Shown one piece after another: positions 58,506-64,000 of a stretch of DNA of 64,000 nucleotides. The DNA is from Clostridia bacterium (GTDB taxonomy: Bacteria; Bacillota; Clostridia; Christensenellales; CAG-138). A program made the translations under genes and the position numbers. The stretch spans positions 110,601 through 174,600 of the forward strand of contig JAFYOP010000007.1 of NCBI GenBank assembly GCA_017547885.1, given 5' to 3'. Numbering within the stretch: position 1 is the stretch's first letter; every line of letters starts with the position of its first letter. The notes below the pieces were generated by a model. The model did no database searches. It was not told the DNA's origin and worked only from the letters and a program-made list of their open reading frames with translations.

Positions 58506-59610
58506 AAGACGCTACAAAGTAAACAACAAGGGCAAGGCCATAGGCCGCATACTGGTGCTGGCGGCGGGCCTGCTGATAATCATTGGGCTGATATTCGGCA
58601 TAGTAAAGCTTATCGGCTCCGGCTCAAAGAAAGGCAAGGGCACAAAAGAGCTGCCCTTTGCTGCCGGCGCAAACTATGCCTATACCGGGGCGGGCTTTTT
58701 GTACTTTGACGCAGGCAGGCTGTACTATGAGGATATATCCGATGCCTCCAAGGACACCTCATACAAGATAAACACCGAGGAACTTAAGCTGGCAGCATCC
58801 AAGGGAATATCTGTGCTGTATCACGATACCGCCCTGCAGATAGTGGGCGGGGGAGATTCTCTGGTGTTCTCGGGTAAGGTGCTGGGCGTACGCTGCGGCA
58901 ATGACCACGTGGCGGTCCTCAGGGAGGACAGCGCCGGCGGCACCGCCATAGTCATATACGATAAAAGCGGCATACAGGTGGATCAGATGGACTTTGACGC
59001 CACCGACCTTATAGGCTTTGGCTTCTCCAATACCAGCGACGAAACGCTGTGGACGCTGGAGGCGGACTATTCCACACCTACTCCCGTATCCACCCTCACC
59101 ACCTATAACCTTGCCACCCGCCGCACCACCGGCGTAATGACGGTGCAGGGGCAGCTGGTGGAGGATGTGCTCTTTACCAATAACAGCATATTCCTTTCCG
59201 CCACCTCCAGCCTTATCCGCTGTAACCCGGCAGGCTCCTCCGAGGCATACCGCATGACCATATACGGATGGGAGCTGCTGGATTATTCCATAGTGGACTC
59301 CGGCCCTGTGCTGATGTACGGCCAGCGGGGAGCAGATGCCCACAGCACCATCAAGCTGTATACCATGGCGGAGGGAGATGTGGGCACAGCCCAGATAGCC
59401 TCTGTTCACCCCCCCACAGGCTACGTTGGGGCTTTCCTGATGAAGGGCAAGCTCTGCGTATACACCCCCACCCAGCTGTATACCTATTCCGCAAAGGGCG
59501 AGCTGCTCTCCACAGAGGAGCTTGGCGAAACCATTACCGGGGCGGAAAAGCTTTCGGATAATCATGCCCTGCTGTACAAGGGGGACACCCTGCTGATAAG
59601 CGTAAAATAG
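58498..59610 (+). CDS. DUF5711 membrane-anchored beta-propeller-like protein
   Basis: 370 residues, overlapping the kinase gene. A very basic N-tail (MRKRRYKVNNKGKAIGR) and one membrane helix (ILVLAAGLLIIIGLIFGIVK) leave about 320 residues outside. These consist of repeated four-stranded units (e.g. YAYTGAGFLYFDAGRLYYED, VAVLREDSAGGTAIVIYD, LCVYTPTQLYTYSAKGEL), as in DUF5711 proteins of clostridia. No enzyme motif. It may sense or scaffold at the cell surface; the order DagK, DUF5711, CvpA suggests a membrane/envelope role. Confidence 0.8.
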   Translation: MRKRRYKVNNKGKAIGRILVLAAGLLIIIGLIFGIVKLIGSGSKKGKGTKELPFAAGANYAYTGAGFLYFDAGRLYYEDISDASKDTSYKINTEELKLAASKGISVLYHDTALQIVGGGDSLVFSGKVLGVRCGNDHVAVLREDSAGGTAIVIYDKSGIQVDQMDFDATDLIGFGFSNTSDETLWTLEADYSTPTPVSTLTTYNLATRRTTGVMTVQGQLVEDVLFTNNSIFLSATSSLIRCNPAGSSEAYRMTIYGWELLDYSIVDSGPVLMYGQRGADAHSTIKLYTMAEGDVGTAQIASVHPPTGYVGAFLMKGKLCVYTPTQLYTYSAKGELLSTEELGETITGAEKLSDNHALLYKGDTLLISVK

Positions 59611-59643
59611 TCAATAAATAATAACGAGCAAAGGAGGAAGACA

Positions 59644-60345
59644 ATGAACCTGATAGATCTGGCTGCCATAGCGATAATACTGCTGTTCGTGCTCAGCGGC
59701 CTGTATAAGGGCTTTATGTCCACCCTGCTCAGCATAGGCGCATACTTTGTGTCGGTAGTATTCGGCTTTATCTTTATACGGCCGGGAGCCTCCTTTATCA
59801 TGGGGCACAAAAGGCTGTTCAACATGATGCTGTACTATACCGAGGGCAGCGAGTTTATAGTTAACCCGGAATACGTAAGGACGGAGCTTTCCTCACTTTC
59901 CACCGCCGACATAAACGGCATAATAGAGTCTGCAAGGCTGCCTTTCCCCATGGGCAGGGAAATTGCGGAAAACATTGCAAAGGAAGCCTTTGCGGATCAG
60001 GGCATAGTTACCCTTGGCGATTATTTCAACCAGACCATAGTGTGCACCTTTATAAACATACTGGTGTTTTTGCTGGCGTTTGCGGTGGTGCGGCTGATAC
60101 TGGGCCTTATCATCAACGGCGCGGACTATGCGGATCCCTTCCCTGTGCTGAGGGCGCATGACGGGCTGCTGGGAGGCGCGCTGGGCCTTGTAAGGGGCAT
60201 GCTTGCCCTGTTCCTCATATTTATGCTGGTGCCCATAGTGCTGACTGTGCTGGGTCAGTTTGACCTTATCACCAATATGGTGGATGATTCCCTTATGGCG
60301 GGCTTGTTCTATCGGTTGAACTTCCTGCTGTCCTTAGCGGCCTGA
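59644..60345 (+). CDS. CvpA-like membrane protein
   Basis: 233 residues, ATG after AAAGGAGGAAGACA. Four hydrophobic helices in the CvpA pattern: LIDLAAIAIILLFVLSGLYKGF, LLSIGAYFVSVVFGFIF, a long middle insert of about 80 residues, then INILVFLLAFAVVRLILGLI and GLVRGMLALFLIFMLVPIVL; the LxGxYKGF and GLVRG motifs fit the family. CvpA proteins are linked to colicin V production and envelope homeostasis; the function here is unknown. A family A left end begins at the stop codon itself. Confidence 0.8.
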   Translation: MNLIDLAAIAIILLFVLSGLYKGFMSTLLSIGAYFVSVVFGFIFIRPGASFIMGHKRLFNMMLYYTEGSEFIVNPEYVRTELSSLSTADINGIIESARLPFPMGREIAENIAKEAFADQGIVTLGDYFNQTIVCTFINILVFLLAFAVVRLILGLIINGADYADPFPVLRAHDGLLGGALGLVRGMLALFLIFMLVPIVLTVLGQFDLITNMVDDSLMAGLFYRLNFLLSLAA

Positions 60346-60400
60346 TTATCTAATCCCGCCCACCACCCTTTCAATGTGGCTTTTCCTTACGGAAAAGCGA
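60345..60400 (+). repeat. Family A left-end fragment
   Basis: Begins with the CvpA-like stop region (TGATTATCTAATCCCGCCC), hairpin GCTTTTCCTTACGGAAAAGC, then AAAAGTGCTGTCG. Confidence 0.6.
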
Positions 60401-60478
60401 AAAGTGCTGTCGATAGCGTTGCTGTGTCATTGCGAGGCCGTCTGTGCTCCGTCGGAGACGTGAGGGAAAAATCGACAG

Positions 60479-60662
60479 ATTATCTATACCCGCTGCCATT
60501 TTTAGGTATCTTCGCCTATAGGCGAAGACGGGTTGGGTGCGGAGAGATTTCCGAACAATGTAAAGAACCCAAAGGATGATACGGTGTCCTATCGATTGCA
60601 CGCCCTGTTTTCCCGCAAGGGAAAACATAGCTTGAAGGGCGGTGGGTTGGGTAAAGATAAAT
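60479..60662. repeat. Family A element, complete copy (type II core)
   Basis: Ends ATTATCTATACCCGCTGCC and GGGCGGTGGGTTGGGTAAAG, ATAAAT; hairpins CTTCGCCTATAGGCGAAG and GTTTTCCCGCAAGGGAAAAC. Confidence 0.72.
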
Positions 60663-60795
60663 AGCCCATCAGCAATACCTGATTGGAAAATAGGGAACGG
60701 ATTACCGTGCCATCCTGTGGGGCGGCATACAATTACAAAAAGATTGCAACGGCATACCCAACCAATCGTATGCCGTATCCATATTCAAACTTTAT

Positions 60796-60864
60796 CTTTT
60801 CTTTTTTCTTTTTGCTTCTTTTTCTTTATGTCTTTTCGATACGAAAAGAAAAAAGAAAAAGAAG
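60796..60864 (-). repeat. Family P hairpin, copy 10
   Basis: Simple-palindrome end 24 bp before the methyltransferase start. CGATACG loop as in copy 9, with an extra T/A pair in the arms. Confidence 0.75.
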
Positions 60865-60888
60865 GAATAACCCAAAGGAGACCACCCA

Positions 60889-61737
60889 ATGTACCTTGCA
60901 TCAAACTGGAAGGATTACGAAATAATCGACGCAGGCGACGGCAGCAAGCACGAGCGCTGGGCGGACGTTACCCTGCTGCGCCCGGATCCTCAGGCCGCAT
61001 GGCCCATGAAGGAGCCCAAGAGCGTACATGCCCGCTACATCCGCAGCAGCAGCGGCGGCGGACACTGGGAGTATGGCAGATCCCTGCCCGACAGCTGGAC
61101 CATACGCTACCGTGATCTTACCTTCATAGTTCGTCCCACCGGCTTTAAGCACACCGGCCTTTTCCCGGAGCAGGCGGTAAACTGGGACTGGATGCGGGGC
61201 ATAGTGGAGAAAAGCGACAAGCCCTTCAGGGTGCTGAATCTCTTTGCGTACACCGGCGGCGCAACGGCTGCGCTGGCCGCTTCCGGCGCGGAGGTCGTCC
61301 ACGTGGATGCCGCAAAGGGCATGGTGGCCTGGGCAAAGGACAACCTTGCCGCCTCCGGCCTTGGGGATAAGCCTGTGCGCTTCATAGTGGATGACGTTAT
61401 GAAGTTCGTACTGCGTGAGCAGCGCAGAGGAAGGGACTATCATGGCATACTGATGGATCCCCCCAGCTACGGCAGAGGCCCCAACGGGGAAATGTGGAAA
61501 ATAGAGGACGACCTGTATCCTCTGGTGCGGGAGAGCGTAAAGCTCCTTGCCCCGGATGCAAGGTTCTTCCTTATCAATTCATACACCACCGGCCTTGCAC
61601 CGACCGTCCTTTCCAATGTGCTGAAGGTGGCCCTTGGGGATAAGGGCGGCCATATTGAGTGCGACGAGGTGGGCCTGCCCATCACAAGGGGCGGACTGGT
61701 GCTGCCCTGCGGCGCATCCGGACGGTGGGAGAGGTAA
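60889..61737 (+). CDS. Class I SAM-dependent methyltransferase (RlmI/RsmC-like)
   Basis: 282 residues, ATG after AAAGGAGACCACCC. The SAM motif is VLNLFAYTGGATAALAASGA, motif II VVHVDAAKGMVAWAKDNL, and the catalytic DPPSYGRGPNGEMWKIEDD (DPPxY), which places it with RlmI/RlmK-like m5C or related rRNA methyltransferases; no N-terminal PUA domain is present, but about 90 residues with HTGLFPEQAVNWDWM precede the catalytic fold, as in stand-alone family members. The RluA-fusion gene follows after 1 bp, an RNA-modification pair. Confidence 0.87.
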   Translation: MYLASNWKDYEIIDAGDGSKHERWADVTLLRPDPQAAWPMKEPKSVHARYIRSSSGGGHWEYGRSLPDSWTIRYRDLTFIVRPTGFKHTGLFPEQAVNWDWMRGIVEKSDKPFRVLNLFAYTGGATAALAASGAEVVHVDAAKGMVAWAKDNLAASGLGDKPVRFIVDDVMKFVLREQRRGRDYHGILMDPPSYGRGPNGEMWKIEDDLYPLVRESVKLLAPDARFFLINSYTTGLAPTVLSNVLKVALGDKGGHIECDEVGLPITRGGLVLPCGASGRWER

Positions 61738-61738
61738 T

Positions 61739-63043
61739 ATGATACCTGTTCTTTATGAGGACAACCACCTGCTGGTGGTACAAAAGCCCCCAAACATGCC
61801 TGTGCAGGAGGACTCCTCGCGGGATAATGACCTGCTCAACGAGCTGAAGGGGTACATAAAGGAAAAATACGCAAAGCCCGGGGAAGTATACCTGGGCCTT
61901 GTCCATAGGCTGGACAGGCCGGTTGGGGGCGCCATGGTGTTTGCCCGCACATCCAAGGCGGCGGCAAGGCTTTCTGCCCAGTTCAACGGCCACGGCGCGA
62001 AAAAGACCTACCTCGCTGTGGTGGAGGGACACCCTCAGGGGGGCGAATTGACGGACTTTATCCTCAGGGATGAATCCACCGGCAATAGCCGCGCAGTAAA
62101 GGAAGGCACGCCAAACGCAAAGTCCGCAAGGCTCACATACCGCCACATCGCGTCAAAGGACGGCCTTACCCTTGTCAGCATACAGCTGCATACCGGGCGC
62201 CATCACCAGATACGGGTGCAGTTCTCCAGCCGCAATATGCCCCTGTGGGGAGATCAGCGCTACAATAAAAACGCCGTGCCGGGCCAGCAGATAGCCCTGT
62301 GGGCCTGCAGCCTTACCATTGAGCATCCCACCAAAAAAGAGAGCATGACATTCACATCTCTTCCCAAGGGCGGCGTATGGAACAAGTTTGATAGTTTCAT
62401 CCCCGGCGCCGCCGTGGGCATACCTGTGGTATATGCCGATGACAACATAATAATCGCGGACAAGCCCGCCGGCCTGCCCACCGCCAGGGCGGATGGGGAA
62501 GGGGATTGCCTGGAAAGCCGCCTGTCGGTCTACGGCGACCCCATGCCCGCCCATCGTCTGGATGCAAACACCACCGGCCTTGTGCTGTTTGCCCGCAGTG
62601 ATAAGGCTCTTGAAGCCCTTACAGAGGCCATAAAGCAGCGCAGTATACGCAAGTTTTACCGCTGCACCGTAAAGGGAAGACCAACTCCCGCCTCCGCTAC
62701 CCTTACCGCATACTGTGTAAAGGATGAGGCGTGCTCCCGCATAACCGTATATGACCATCCTGTGAAGGACAGCAAGGACATGGTGACCCGCTACACCGTG
62801 CTGAGCTCGGAGGGAGGCACGTCGGAGCTTGAGGTGGAGCTCATCACCGGCCGTACCCACCAGATAAGGGCGCACCTTGCCCACATAGGACATCCCATAC
62901 TGGGGGATGACAAGTACGGCGACAGGGAATTCAACCACTCCCGCAAGGCCCGGGCCCAGCAGCTCCGCGCCGTGCGCCTTGAGTGCTCCTTTGATGAGGG
63001 CAGCATACTTGGCTATCTGGACGGAAGGGTGTTTGAGTGCTGA
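61739..63043 (+). CDS. Two fused RluA-type pseudouridine synthase domains
   Basis: 434 residues from ATG 61739 (GAGAGGTAAT upstream), 1 bp after the methyltransferase stop. The first half (1-215) has LYEDNHLLVVQKPPNMP, catalytic Asp in LGLVHRLDRPVGGAMVFART and IQLHTGRHHQIRVQF; the second half (220-434) repeats the set with VYADDNIIIADKPAGLP, PAHRLDANTTGLVLFARSD and VELITGRTHQIRAHLAHIGH. Both catalytic Asp are intact, so the protein may modify two uridines or bind two sites. RluA-family proteins are normally single-domain at about 220-320 residues; no S4 domain is present. Substrate RNA unknown. Confidence 0.9.
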   Translation: MIPVLYEDNHLLVVQKPPNMPVQEDSSRDNDLLNELKGYIKEKYAKPGEVYLGLVHRLDRPVGGAMVFARTSKAAARLSAQFNGHGAKKTYLAVVEGHPQGGELTDFILRDESTGNSRAVKEGTPNAKSARLTYRHIASKDGLTLVSIQLHTGRHHQIRVQFSSRNMPLWGDQRYNKNAVPGQQIALWACSLTIEHPTKKESMTFTSLPKGGVWNKFDSFIPGAAVGIPVVYADDNIIIADKPAGLPTARADGEGDCLESRLSVYGDPMPAHRLDANTTGLVLFARSDKALEALTEAIKQRSIRKFYRCTVKGRPTPASATLTAYCVKDEACSRITVYDHPVKDSKDMVTRYTVLSSEGGTSELEVELITGRTHQIRAHLAHIGHPILGDDKYGDREFNHSRKARAQQLRAVRLECSFDEGSILGYLDGRVFEC

Positions 63044-63049
63044 TGTTAT

Positions 63050-63112
63050 CTTCTTTTCTTTTTCTTTTCCGACGGGAAAAGCAAAAGAAAAGAAGCAAAA
63101 GAAAAAGAAAAG
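63050..63112 (+). repeat. Family P hairpin, copy 11
   Basis: Simple-palindrome end 7 bp after the pseudouridine synthase stop; followed by the box TAAAAGTATGCGTAGAAG, TGCTATCC. Confidence 0.78.
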
Positions 63113-63160
63113 CGAATGTTTGAATTAAATTAAGTAAAAGTATGCGTAGAAGTGCTATCC

Positions 63161-63189
63161 AAAAAGCCGCTCAACGGGAGCGGCTTTTT
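63161..63189 (+). terminator. Terminator after the methyltransferase-pseudouridine synthase operon
   Basis: AAAAAGCCGCTC / GAGCGGCTTTTT. Confidence 0.87.
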
Positions 63190-63207
63190 GAGTAGGTGGA
63201 TTAAGAT

Positions 63208-63397
63208 ATTTATCTGTACCCGCCCGCCGCCCCTTCAATAAAGCTTTTCCTGCGGAAAAGCGGTATGAGCTGACAAAACAATCAGGCCCCCGCATTGCTC
63301 TCATTTATTGGGAGGAGCATGGAATATCTGCGATCCCAAAACGTCTTCGCCGAAGGCGAAGATACCTAAAAAAGGGTGGTGGGCGGGATTAGATAAT
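63208..63397. repeat. Family A element, complete copy
   Basis: Ends ATTTATCTGTACCCGCCCGCC and GGGTGGTGGGCGGGATTAG, ATAAT; hairpins GCTTTTCCTGCGGAAAAGC and CTTCGCCGAAGGCGAAG. Confidence 0.73.
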
Positions 63398-63588
63398 CAA
63401 CCCAAAACTCACTCCTCAGCAACATTACTTGCAAATATATAAATTTTTTCTCCCGTGGCAATAATACCCATACGGCGCATCAAAATCCACTATCCCTTGT
63501 ATCCTTCCGACCTGCGTTAAACCATGTATTGCGGAGGGGATAAAAAGGGAGGCTCATTGTCGAAAAAAACCTTAATCGCCTAAGTATA

Positions 63589-63617
63589 TTGACAAAAATG
63601 GCCTTGTGGATTAGAAT
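63589..63617 (+). promoter_or_regulatory. Sigma-A promoter for tRNA-Gly (and possibly tuf)
   Basis: -35 TTGACA (63589-63594), 17-bp spacer, -10 TAGAAT (63612-63617), about 45 bp before the tRNA. Confidence 0.78.
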
Positions 63618-63668
63618 AGTAATGCTATACTGAACAAAGGTATGGCATCGACTTATGCGCTGCGCTAT

Positions 63669-63742
63669 GCGGGTGTAGCTCAGTGGCAGAGCGTCGGCTT
63701 CCCAAGCCGATAATGTGGGTTCGATTCCCATCACCCGCTCCA
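63669..63742 (+). tRNA. tRNA-Gly (anticodon CCC)
   Basis: Full cloverleaf: acceptor GCGGGTG/CACCCGC, D-arm GCTC-AGTGGCA-GAGC, anticodon stem TCGGC/GCCGA with loop TTCCCAA (anticodon CCC, reading GGG), T-arm TGGG-TTCGATT-CCCA, and an encoded CCA. tRNA genes next to tuf are common in Firmicutes. Confidence 0.95.
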
Positions 63743-63810
63743 ACAGCATCCCGTTTTCATGCGGGGAAATAAAAACAAAAGCTCAAATTTTTAGGAGGAC
63801 AACAGTTACA

Positions 63811-64000
63811 ATGGCAAAGGCAAAATTTGAACGTACCAAGCCCCATGTAAACATCGGCACAATCGGCCAAGTAGACCACGGATATACCACCCTGACCGCC
63901 GCTATCACCATGACCCTTTCTCAGCAGGGTAAGGCCGCAGCAATGCGCTACGACGAAATCGACAAGGCCCCCGAAGAGAAGGCCCGTGGAATAACCATCA
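63811..64000 (+). CDS. tuf: Elongation factor Tu, N-terminal part (partial), with altered P-loop
   Basis: Runs off the window end after 63 codons. ATG after AGGAGGAC (12-base spacing). [19 protein letters not shown] and later [16 protein letters not shown] are unmistakable EF-Tu. However, the P-loop, GHVDHGKTT in all functional EF-Tu known to me, reads GQVDHGYTT here: Gln for His-20 and Tyr for Lys-25. Loss of the P-loop Lys should abolish GTP binding. Either this copy is non-functional or specialised, or these bases are errors. Only the N-terminus can be judged. Confidence 0.88.
   Translation, partial: MAKAKFERTKPHVNIGTIGQVDHGYTTLTAAITMTLSQQGKAAAMRYDEIDKAPEEKARGITI

Noticed and set aside
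63480..63749. Minus-strand ORF containing [19 protein letters not shown]
   Set aside because: It is antisense to the tRNA-Gly gene; this peptide is a well-known false annotation arising from tRNA genes.

Overview
The window reads as a chromosome segment of an obligately anaerobic, moderately GC-rich Gram-positive bacterium of the Clostridia type. Evidence: sigma-A type promoters, AGGAGG ribosome sites, many lipoproteins without outer-membrane machinery, an AddA-type nuclease-helicase, an oxygen-sensitive class III ribonucleotide reductase (NrdD/NrdG), YigZ, DUF1540, DUF4956, DUF5711 and CvpA-like proteins. A consensus ParB-binding site (parS, 47280-47295) suggests the segment lies in the origin-proximal part of the chromosome. 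I cannot name the species.

Layout. 1-11.5 kb: the end of addA, a lipoprotein, ychF, a tautomerase, a nucleoside hydrolase, tilS-hpt, a PASTA membrane protein, a triple-rhodanese lipoprotein, a DUF1540 peptide and a TlpA-like thioredoxin. 11.7-20 kb: a MarR-controlled heterodimeric ABC exporter followed by a MacAB-like efflux operon. 20-35 kb: housekeeping and surface genes (dusB, tyrS-yigZ, a CARDB-like surface protein, an HpcH aldolase, a GH13 enzyme, a HAD phosphatase, mgtE with an upstream leader ORF). 35.2-41.6 kb: an isolated phage-type DNA-packaging island (sigma-like regulator, terminase large subunit, portal, two small proteins) with no capsid, tail or integrase gene visible. 42.5-46.9 kb: a CotH / VTC / DUF4956 operon. 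47-56.3 kb: gpsA, tatD, lepB, a metallophosphoesterase lipoprotein, birA, a C_GCAxxG_C_C protein, nrdG and nrdD. 56.7-63 kb: two DagK-like kinases, DUF5711 and CvpA-like proteins, an rRNA-type methyltransferase and a protein with two fused RluA domains. The end holds tRNA-Gly(CCC) and the start of tuf.

The most striking general feature is the intergenic space, which is heavily colonised by several repeat families. Family A: about 180-190 bp, MITE-like, with roughly 30 bp terminal inverted repeats (TTATCTATACCCRCCC...) and two internal hairpins. Family P: a pyrimidine/purine hairpin of about 65 bp, often followed by a conserved GTGCTRTCC box and an intrinsic terminator; all eleven copies face the neighbouring gene with the same end. 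Family B: GC-rich segments, often inside or beside A. Family C: about 200 bp of stacked hairpins, three copies, each just after a stop codon. No transposase is encoded here, so any mobility would have to be supplied elsewhere.

Regulation visible in the sequence includes a MarR operator under a near-consensus promoter, NrdR boxes before nrdD and at a promoter some 390 bp before nrdG (now separated from it by an A element and a P element), a promoter-dyad-attenuator-leader peptide arrangement before terL with a LexA-like box nearby, a leader ORF before mgtE, and two genes whose -10 boxes sit so close to the start codon that their mRNAs are probably leaderless. All functional calls rest on reading the sequence; no database search was run.
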